Shown one piece after another: positions 53,793-61,798 of a stretch of 64,000 nt of DNA. A program made the translations under genes and the position numbers. This DNA is from CAWAVN01 sp963825075 (GTDB taxonomy: Bacteria > Planctomycetota > Planctomycetia > Planctomycetales > Planctomycetaceae). The stretch lies in NCBI GenBank assembly GCA_963825075.1, contig CAWGRX010000015.1:62001-126000 (forward strand), given 5' to 3'. Under the pieces are notes generated by a model that saw only the letters and a list, made by a program, of their open reading frames with translations, was not told where the DNA came from and ran no database searches. The stretch's first letter is position 1, and every line of letters starts with the position of its first letter.

Positions 53793-54577
53793 ACGACAGC
53801 CTGCCCCGGTTCGCGCTCCGCGTGCATCATTTGAGCTACGACTATCCCGACGGCTTCCGAGCGATCGAGGATGTGTCGTTCGATCTGGCTCCCGGCGAAC
53901 GGATCGGGCTGGTCGGTCCCAGCGGCGCGGGCAAATCCACGTTGCTCATGCACTTTAACGGCTTATTACCCAACCCGCTGCCGAGCCATGCGGGGAACGG
54001 ATCCGCGACAATCACCGTCAACGGGGTTGCCTTGTCGTTCGCCAGTTTGGCAAGCGTTCGGCGGGACGTGGCGTTTTTGTTTCAGGATCCGGACGATCAA
54101 CTGTTTTGCCCCACGGTCGCCGAGGATGTCGCCTTCGGGCCGTTGAACTTGGGCCTCTCCGGTGAAGAAATCCGTCGGCGGATCGCGGAAAGCCTTGATG
54201 CCGTGGGTCTCGCGGGCTTTGAACAGCGGAGCACGATGCGGCTGAGCGTGGGCGAACGCAAGCGGGTGTGTTTGGCGGGACTGCTGGCCTGCCGGCCTTC
54301 GATTCTCGCCCTCGACGAGCCGTCGAGCAATCTCGACCCGCGGGCGCGTCGGCGGTTGTTGTCGTATTTGGGGGACTTTCCGGGAAGTCAGATCATCGCC
54401 ACGCACGATTTGGATTTCGTGGTGGAGCATTGCCAGCGGGTGCTGGTCTTGGACGGCGGCCGCATCCACGCCGACGGCCCGCCGCAAAGCGTCCTGGCCA
54501 AACCGCACCTCATGGAACAGCACGGTCTGGAAGTCCCACTGCTCCTACAAGTCCGCCAAAACCCGGCGCGAGAGTGA
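53789..54577 (+). CDS. cbiO: ECF transporter ATP-binding protein CbiO
   Basis: A 262-residue ABC ATPase. Walker A GPSGAGKST near residues 44-52, Q-loop LFQDPDDQLFC near 95-105, signature LSVGERKRVCLAGLL near 150-165 and Walker B ILALDEPSSNLDPRA near 171-185. H in IIATHDLDFVVEHC follows. FQDPDDQLFCPTVAEDVAFG is typical of metal ECF ATPases. It powers the CbiMQ importer. The start overlaps the end of cbiQ by four bases (ATGA), so translation is coupled. Confidence 0.93.
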   Translation: MNDSLPRFALRVHHLSYDYPDGFRAIEDVSFDLAPGERIGLVGPSGAGKSTLLMHFNGLLPNPLPSHAGNGSATITVNGVALSFASLASVRRDVAFLFQDPDDQLFCPTVAEDVAFGPLNLGLSGEEIRRRIAESLDAVGLAGFEQRSTMRLSVGERKRVCLAGLLACRPSILALDEPSSNLDPRARRRLLSYLGDFPGSQIIATHDLDFVVEHCQRVLVLDGGRIHADGPPQSVLAKPHLMEQHGLEVPLLLQVRQNPARE

Positions 54578-54954
54578 GATCATTGGTCACAGGGTGTCCC
54601 AGGTTGCTTGCAAGCTAGATGACGAAGTAACTGTAGGGCCGGCTGTGCCGGCCGTTGGTGTGAGATTGATCCTTCTCTCCAAAATCCAAAAGGCCGGCAC
54701 AGCCGGCCCTACATCACTTCGCTGCACTCAGGGCCGTGCCACGCAACCCGTGATCGCGGCTCGGCAACCCTTTGGGATTGCGATGTTGCATCTTGTGAGG
54801 GGGTCGGTTCGTTTCTCAGAATGAAAGGGGGATTCCGAAGATCGGAAAACCGCCCGCATTGTTGCACAATCTCGGATGAAACCTGACAATAACAACCTCC
54901 CCCAACAAACGAACGATAGTTTCTTTCTTCCCGCCCCTCCTGCCTGAGCCATCC
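54578..54954. repeat. 377-bp intergenic region with an inverted pair of GGCCGGC palindromes
   Basis: GTAGGGCCGGCTGTGCCGGC, completed by C (54633-54653), and an inverted copy AAGGCCGGCACAGCCGGCCC followed by TAC (54690-54712) stand head to head around 36 bases. The core equals that of 34248-34312. The rest of the gap shows no gene. Confidence 0.8.
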
Positions 54955-57048
54955 ATGATGAAACGTCACGCGCTCGCCCTCGGCTTTCTGAATCTGATCC
55001 TCTGCGGAAGCCTTGGGTACGGTCAAACTTCGTATCCGATGCTGATGAAGCTGCATCCCCAGGCCGCCCAGGTCGGGCAGACTTCCGAACACGAATTGGA
55101 ATCGCGGTACAGTCTGCACGGGGCGACCGCGGTGCTCATCACCGGCGAAGGCGTGACCGGCGAAATCGCCACGCCGATGGAACGCAAAGAAGGCGAAAAA
55201 CGGCCGAATTTGCAGAAGATCAAAATCAAGTTCCAGGTCTCGGAAGACGCCCAGCCCGGCGTGCGGGATTTTCGGGTGATGACTCCGCAGGGCGTGAGCA
55301 CCTTGGGGCAGTTGGTGATTATTCGCGATCCGGTGGTCGTTGAAAAGGAAAAGAACAATACCGCCGCCGAGGCCCAGGAGATTTCTCTTCCCGCCACGGT
55401 CTGCGGCCTCATTGACCGGGCCGAGGATGTGGATTTTTACAAGTTCCAAGTCGAGGCGGGGACTTCGCTGAACTTCCACGTCCGTTCGATGCGGCTGGAA
55501 GACAAAATCCACGACCTTCAGCAGCACATCGATCCCTTGATCGCTCTCCGCAATTCGAGCGGCACCACCCTGGCGACTTCGGACAACGTGTTCGCGGGCG
55601 ATCCATTTTTGAGTTACCGTTTCGAGCATGCGGGCGAGTATTTCTTGGAAATCCGCGATGTCCGTTATCAAGGCAATCGCTATTGGACGTATAACATCGA
55701 AATCAACTCGCGGCCGTTTGTGACCAACGTGCATCCGCTGGGTCTCGCCATCGGACAGGACACCGAAGTTGAACTCGTGGGCGCGCTCTTGCCGCCGGAA
55801 GCGAAGACCCGCATCAGCATTCCCGCCGATCAAAAACCCGGTTTGGCGGAAATCGCCTTGCCCGGCGAACTCAGCACGATCAATCCCGTGCCCGTGGTCC
55901 TCACCGATCTGCCGGCGGTTGTGGAATCGTCATCGGGCAACAACGCTCCGGAAACCGCGCAAAAGATTTCCGTGCCGTCAGGCGTCAGCGGGCGGATCGA
56001 ATCCCCCGCCGACGTGGATTACTTCGCCTTCACCGCAAAAAAGGGCGAGCGGTTTTCCTTTGAAGTTATCGCCCATCGGCAGCAGTCGGCCCTCGACTCC
56101 AGTTTGCGGATCGTCGATGCCAAGGGCCGCAGGCTTTCCGAGAACGACGACCTCCGGCTTTATAAGCGGACGTTTTCCGATTCCTGGATCGAAAACTGGG
56201 CCGCTCCCGCGGACGGCGAGTATTACTTGGAAATCGGCGATTTGCATCTCAGGGGTGGGGCGGATTTTGTGTACTTCATCGAAGCCAAGCGGGCCGCGGC
56301 TTATTTCGAACTTTATCTGGATACCGATAAGACCGAACTGACGCCCGGCACCAGCGGCGTGTTGTTCGTGAACGCCGTCCGCAAAAACGGCTTTGCAGGC
56401 GACATCGCTTTGGAGATCGAAGGCTTGCCCGCAGGCGTGAAGGCGACGTGCGGACGAATCCTCGCCGGGGAGCGGGACGGCTGCATTGTGCTGGAAGCGG
56501 CCGAGACCATCTCCAACGTCGCCTCCAACATCACCGTGCGAGGACGGGCGGAATTTCAAGCCGGGGATGAAAAACCCGTCCCGCTCACGGCGACGGCGGT
56601 GCCTTATCAGGAGACCTATCAGCCCGGCGGCGGTCGCGGGCATTGGCCGGTGATCCTGCACAGCGTGGGCGTCGGCGAGCCGAGCGACATCCGCGAAGTC
56701 AAACTGAGCGAATACGACATCCATCTTAAGCCGGGCGAATCCAAAAGGATCGAAGTCACCATCCGGCGGGCGGAAGGGTTTAAGAGCAATGTGCAGTTGG
56801 ATTTGCTGTATCGGCATCTCAACAGCGTGTATGCCGACCCTTTGCCGCCCGGCGTGACGATCGATTCCAAGAACAGCAAAACGGTGCTCACGAATGGAGC
56901 CACCACGGGCCACATCACCCTCAAAGCCGATGCGAAAGCGAAGAAGACCGACAAACAAATCACCGCGGTGATGGCGAACATCTCGATCAACTTCGTGATG
57001 AAAGCCACCTATAGCAGCCGGCCTTTGACGATCACGGTGGAAGAGTAA
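54955..57048 (+). CDS. Secreted PPC-domain-like protein
   Basis: A 697-residue exported protein with a signal peptide (ALALGFLNLILCGSLGYGQT). Residues about 135-255 (RAEDVDFYKFQVEAGTSLNF, LSYRFEHAGEYFLEIRDVRY) and 340-445 (SPADVDYFAFTAKKGERFSF) are PPC (bacterial pre-peptidase C-terminal) beta-sandwich domains. Two further Ig-like segments occupy the C-terminal part. No protease domain is present. It likely binds surface polysaccharide or protein; it is a family common in planctomycetes. The next gene is a related protein in the same orientation, 70 bases later, so they may share a transcript. Confidence 0.75.
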   Translation: MMKRHALALGFLNLILCGSLGYGQTSYPMLMKLHPQAAQVGQTSEHELESRYSLHGATAVLITGEGVTGEIATPMERKEGEKRPNLQKIKIKFQVSEDAQPGVRDFRVMTPQGVSTLGQLVIIRDPVVVEKEKNNTAAEAQEISLPATVCGLIDRAEDVDFYKFQVEAGTSLNFHVRSMRLEDKIHDLQQHIDPLIALRNSSGTTLATSDNVFAGDPFLSYRFEHAGEYFLEIRDVRYQGNRYWTYNIEINSRPFVTNVHPLGLAIGQDTEVELVGALLPPEAKTRISIPADQKPGLAEIALPGELSTINPVPVVLTDLPAVVESSSGNNAPETAQKISVPSGVSGRIESPADVDYFAFTAKKGERFSFEVIAHRQQSALDSSLRIVDAKGRRLSENDDLRLYKRTFSDSWIENWAAPADGEYYLEIGDLHLRGGADFVYFIEAKRAAAYFELYLDTDKTELTPGTSGVLFVNAVRKNGFAGDIALEIEGLPAGVKATCGRILAGERDGCIVLEAAETISNVASNITVRGRAEFQAGDEKPVPLTATAVPYQETYQPGGGRGHWPVILHSVGVGEPSDIREVKLSEYDIHLKPGESKRIEVTIRRAEGFKSNVQLDLLYRHLNSVYADPLPPGVTIDSKNSKTVLTNGATTGHITLKADAKAKKTDKQITAVMANISINFVMKATYSSRPLTITVEE

Positions 57049-57118
57049 ACCGAAAGTCGCCGATCGCTTACGCGGCTTGCCGAAAATACAACACTGAAAA
57101 ACTATAAAGAGGACCCCG

Positions 57119-60100
57119 ATGAGTTATCGCCGTTCCACCTTCCTGGCTGTTGTTTTTGCGGTTGGTTTTGGCTGGGGTTTTCAGGAAACTAGCCGAGCCG
57201 CGGAGCCGGCGGTTGCTCAAAAAGTTCCGCAAACGGTGCGAGGCCTGGCAATTGTGGATTTTGGATTTGAAGAATCTGCCGGCGATGCGAAAGATGCCGC
57301 GGTCCTCGGCAGTGCCGACGTGGGTCAACTCAAGAACGGCCCGCGGCGAGTGGGCAGCCCGTTTTGGGGACAAGCCGGCAAGAAGGCAATTCTCTTAAAC
57401 GCCAGCCGAAAGCAGTTTATTCAAATCCCCGATGGCCCGGACGTGGACCGGCCCGATGCGGTGACGGCGAGCTTTTTCTTCCTGAATTTGCATCCGCTGA
57501 ATGACAAGAATTTTCACGGCATCGTCGCCAAGCGGGCCGAGTCAAACGCGGGTTCCGCGACGAACTTCGGCATCAACTATCGTCCGGCGAACGATGCGTT
57601 TCAGGTTTACATCAATGACGGCAGCGGATTTCGCTCGGTGGTGTATTCGGTGAAAGATGTCGTAAACACTCGGCGGCTGGTGCATCTTTCGGTGATTTGG
57701 GAAGTCGGCGATGCCCCGGCTCCCGATGCCGACGCCGACCGCGACGATCTCCGGGTGCATTTATACGTCAATGGCCGATCGATCTCGCCGAAATCCGTGA
57801 GCAACGGCCAAATCACCGGCTCCGACGGTTGGCTCCGGGACATCAATGTTCCGAAATTGGTCAAAACAATGTGCCGGTCACATTGGGTTCCAGCACACGG
57901 CCACATCCGACCACGGAATTTGCGAGCGGGTTGATCGATGAGTTTCTGCTCTTCGGCCGGGCTTTGAATGATGAGGAAGCGGCCCGGCTGTTTCACGAAG
58001 TCGCCGGCCCCGATGCCGACGCGTTGGCAAAACAAGAAGCCTCGCCCCCGGCCGTCGCCACGCCTCGGCCCGCGATCACGACGACTTCGCTGCATGGTTT
58101 CGAGGCGGGACAGAGCGCGCGGTTGACGCTGACCGGTTCCAATCTTCAGCCGAATCCGAAGCTGGTTCTGCCCGGCGTAACGGTTGACCAAAAAGTTCTT
58201 GGAGGCTCGAACGCCGGGCGGTTGAATGTCGAAGTCACGCTTCCCGGCAATTGTCCGTTGGGGTGGTTTCCGTTGTTTGTGGAGACCGATCAAGGCGTCA
58301 GCTTGCCGATCCCGATGGCGATTGATACGCTCCCGCAGCATTCCGCCAACGAGCACATCTCCCGATCAGCCCGCCAAGTTGCCGGCCGCGTTTTCGGGAC
58401 AAATCGCCGGCGGAAATGCCGCGAGGGTTTACTTTCAAGGCCAAGCCGGCGACCGGGTGGCGGCGGAGGTGGAAGCCAAGCGGTTGGGGTCGGCGATGGA
58501 TCCGGTGGTGGAGATCAAATCCGCTCGCGGCACGCCTTTGGTCATCGGTTGGGGCCATACCCTCCTGCGAGGCGATGCCCGCGTTGAACTCCGCCTGCCC
58601 CAGGATGGTCTGTACTTCGCCGAGGTGCACGATCTGACTTACAAAGCCCCCGGCCCGAATCGGTTTCGCTTGAAGCTCGGCGATTTTCGCTCGGTCGATC
58701 TGTGGTTCCCTGCAAAGATCGAAGACGACAACAAAGTCACGCTCAAACCTTTGGGCCAGGGCATTCCGGAAGAGGCCGAGTTAGTTGCGCAGCTTCCCCA
58801 CAGAGGCGAGGCGGAAATGCTCTCGCCCAAGTTTCTGGCCGGTTGGAAGGCGGTTGGTCCCACGCCGCCTTTGCGATTTCCTCAGGCAGTGGAAGTCGCC
58901 GAAGCCGCCCCGAAGACCGGTCTTCAAAACGTGGATGCGACATTTGAAAAAGAAGCCCACGTGCCGGTGGTGATCAACGGCCTTGTCTCGAAGGCCGGCG
59001 AGGAAGACCGCTATTTGCTGAACGTCACGCCAAGGCAAAAACTTCGCTTTACGGTCGAAGCCCGCTCGCTTAATAGTCCTTTGGATGCGCTGTTCACAGT
59101 GCGAAATCATCCCCAAGGCAACGTCGTGCTTTACAAGGAGGACTCCGGCACCGACCGCGATCCCGAAGCCGACTTCACCGTGCCCGCGAACGTCAAACAG
59201 ATTGAAGTCGGCATCCAGGATCTCAACGAGCGAGGCGGCGCGGAGTTCCTGTACCGCTTAAAAATCCTGCCCGCAAATGCTCCGGATTTCGCATTGGCGA
59301 TCAAATCCTCGTCGATCACCCTGCCGGCCGAGGGAACCGCTGTTGCAGAAATGACGCTCACCCGCAAGAATTACACTGGCCTCATCAAACTTCGCGTGGC
59401 GGGCGATCAGGCCGTCTCCGTGATTCCCTCCGAAATTCCCGCAGGTAAGGGCAAGCAGGAGTTGTTTGTGACGTTCGTCCGCAAAGGCGGCGGCGAAGAA
59501 GGCTTTCGGAGCTTAAAACTCATCGGCGAAAGCGCAGGCTTGAAGCCTGAACTGACTCACGCGGCGACCGTTGCCCCAGCGGCGGGAACGGCTTCGCTTC
59601 CGGGATTTTCTTCATTGCTTCCGGCATCGATCGGCTCCGCGGCGAAGTTTCAAATTGAAGTGACCAAGCTGCCGGCGGCATTGTTCAAAGGCGTTCCCGC
59701 ACGGATGGGCGTGAAGGTCCACCGGCAAGGCGAGCCGGCTTCAAACCAAGCCGTGCGGTTGTCGCTCTTGACCACCGAACCCACGCGGCCGAACAATCCC
59801 AAGGATCCCAAGAAAGGCAACAAGCCGAAAATCCGCGCATCACAAAACCAAGCCGTCACCCCGAAGCAAGATCAAGGCTTCCTCCGCATCGCGGTGCCCT
59901 TGGACGTGGCCGCCCGAGAGATCGATGCGGTCATCAAAGCCGAACTGGTGCCGCACGCCTATTCCGGCCAGGTGTCGGGCACGGCGTATTCCTATCCGTT
60001 CAAGCTCCCGGTGAAAACGGCCGCAAAAGTTGAACTCGACAAGAACACGCTCAACCTCACCGCCGGCAAAGCAAACACCATCAAAGGCACAATTCAGCGC

Positions 60101-60331
60101 ACCGCCCCCTTTGCCAGTCCGGTCGCGATCACCTTGGCGGGACTGCCGAACGGGTATCAAGTCGAGGAAGTTCAAGTGCCGGGAAATGCAAACAGCTTTG
60201 AGATCACCATCACGCCCGCCGCGGAGAACGGGGCCAAGACCGTCAAAGCCAACCTGTCGGTGAAGCTGCCGAGCGGTGCCGCGATTCTGCCCGATCAAGC
60301 GGTGGAACTGAAAGTCGCCCCCGGCTCGTAG
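57119..60331 (+). pseudogene. Secreted LamG plus PPC-like protein, two frameshifts
   Basis: A protein of about 1070 residues split over three frames. Frame one from ATG 57119 (AGAGGA upstream) carries a signal peptide and a LamG-type domain (VTASFFFLNLHPLNDKNFHG, SVKDVVNTRRLVHLSVIWEV), ending with VPKLV near 57860. Frame two, NVPVTLGSSTRPHPTTEFAS to DTLPQHSANE, covers about 57865-58360. Frame three, TSPDQPAKLPAAFSGQIAGG onward, runs to 60331 and holds PPC-like repeats similar to the previous gene. One extra A in CCGAAATTGG restores VPKIGQNNVPV; the second lesion lies near 58363. Homopolymer sequencing errors are likely. If not, only the last frame (58226-60331) could make a protein. Confidence 0.75.
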
Positions 60332-60333
60332 TC

Positions 60334-61551
60334 TTATTGCCCGGCGGATTTGCTGCCGAACGGGGAAGCGGAGATCACGTCGCCTTCTTGCAGCGGGCGG
60401 GCGGCGACGGTGAAGCCCTCTGCGTGGGCGAACTCCTTGAGCTGCCGATACATCCCGTAGCTGTCCGGATAGACCCAGAACGTGAGCGTGGTTTTCACGT
60501 CGGCCATTTGCAGCTCGCGGATAAACACCGAGCCGGGCCGGAGCGCTTCATCGAGCGATTCGCGGACGAGTTCGGGCTGCGGCTGAAACTTGAGAAGCAT
60601 GGGGATCACTCGCCCGACGCCCGGACCTAAGCGGGCTTCTTCCAAGGCCGAGAGCCGCTCCCGCACGACGACGTAATCCAGCACGAATCCGCGGTACGGC
60701 CCGACCCGGCCGCGATGTTCGCGGTACTTCATCAGCCAATCGCGCTGGCGGGCGATCTGCGGCTTCATGCGTTCGACGAGTTCCATCAGCGGCACATAGG
60801 CCACGCGGTTTTCCTTGATGTGGAAGTGGATTTCGTCGTCGTTCACCTCCCGGCTGACCGGCGTCAATTTATGCCGCAGGGTTTCCGTGTTGACTTTTTG
60901 CTGCTCGGCTTTCGCCAATTCCCGCTGCTTGCCGATGAAGACCAACTTCGTGCGTTCCACATTCCGCTTTAATTCCCGCAGCTGCCGGTTCTGGGCATCG
61001 GCATACTCCCAGCCGTTTTGAAGCGTCTTCCGGGCGGAGTTCGCCTGGTCGTCCAATTCGGTTTTCCATTTTTCCCATTGCTGCGAGTTCGCATCCAACT
61101 GCCGGGATTTTTGATCGAGGTTTTTGATCTCTGTTTTCAAGTTGGCGATGGAGGCAAGCAGTTCCTGCGAAGGTTCGATCGGCTTGGGACCTTTGGGAAT
61201 GTAGCCCGCCATGACGCGGGGCGTTTTCGTTTTGGGCGGCTCGGATTTCCCAGCTTCCGAAGCCGACAGGATCGCCGCGGTGATTTTCGGATCGCCCGGC
61301 TCGGCATCGGTGAGTTGCGGTTCGACTTCCGGCATCAAAGGCGGAAGCGGGGCCGGCGGAAGATAAACCGCCTCGGCTTCCGCAATGGCTGTCGTATTGT
61401 CCGCCGCTTCGGGTTCCGAAACCTCGGCGGCTTGTTGGCTAACCCGCACGCCGGCGATCACAATGAGGATAATCAAAATCCCCACGATGTTGGCGATGAT
61501 GTCCAGAAACGAATCGGATCCAAAATCCATCTCGGCTTTTTGACGGCTCAT
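60334..61551 (-). CDS. ExbD/TolR-like membrane protein with long coiled coil
   Basis: A 405-residue protein. The N-terminal FGSDSFLDIIANIVGILIIL (D-S-F-L-D-I then a membrane helix) is the ExbD/TolR or biopolymer-transport pattern, with an aspartate before the helix. A proline-rich linker (about 50-130) is followed by a coiled coil (about 140-230: LASIANLKTEIKNLDQKSRQ) and a C-terminal alpha/beta domain. It may couple proton flow to an outer-membrane process with partner proteins in the same locus. Ends two bases from the convergent LamG/PPC gene. The upstream gene 61774 on the same strand likely forms an operon. Confidence 0.65.
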   Translation of the reverse strand: MSRQKAEMDFGSDSFLDIIANIVGILIILIVIAGVRVSQQAAEVSEPEAADNTTAIAEAEAVYLPPAPLPPLMPEVEPQLTDAEPGDPKITAAILSASEAGKSEPPKTKTPRVMAGYIPKGPKPIEPSQELLASIANLKTEIKNLDQKSRQLDANSQQWEKWKTELDDQANSARKTLQNGWEYADAQNRQLRELKRNVERTKLVFIGKQRELAKAEQQKVNTETLRHKLTPVSREVNDDEIHFHIKENRVAYVPLMELVERMKPQIARQRDWLMKYREHRGRVGPYRGFVLDYVVVRERLSALEEARLGPGVGRVIPMLLKFQPQPELVRESLDEALRPGSVFIRELQMADVKTTLTFWVYPDSYGMYRQLKEFAHAEGFTVAARPLQEGDVISASPFGSKSAGQ

Positions 61552-61621
61552 GGCGTTTGTTCCGGATGACGATGGGGCGGTTCAAAGCGGAAAGAGGCTA
61601 ACCACTCAAAAGAGAAAAAGG

Positions 61622-61798
61622 CTAACCACGAAAGACACGAAAAACACGAAAGGAAGAATCTTCTGCGGAGTTTTAACGCAAAGACCGCGAAGATTTTTTT
61701 GATGGAGGATGTGCGATGTCTTATAAGAATCTTTCGTGTGTTTCGTGTCTTTCGTGGTCCTTTTGTCTTTCTGTCAATCCCTTTGTCTTTCTGTCAAT
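61622..61798. repeat. Word-type inverted repeat followed by a 20-bp tandem repeat
   Basis: Left arm CTAACCACGAAAGACACGAA (61622-61653) is mirrored by CTTTCGTGTGTTTCGTGTCT (61731-61760). Between them lies TTTTAACGCAAAGACCGCGA, the word also seen at 9113. A 20-base unit (TTTGTCTTTCTGTCAAT plus spacer) is then repeated at 61762-61778 and 61782-61798; it holds the stop codon of the upstream minus-strand gene. Confidence 0.7.
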
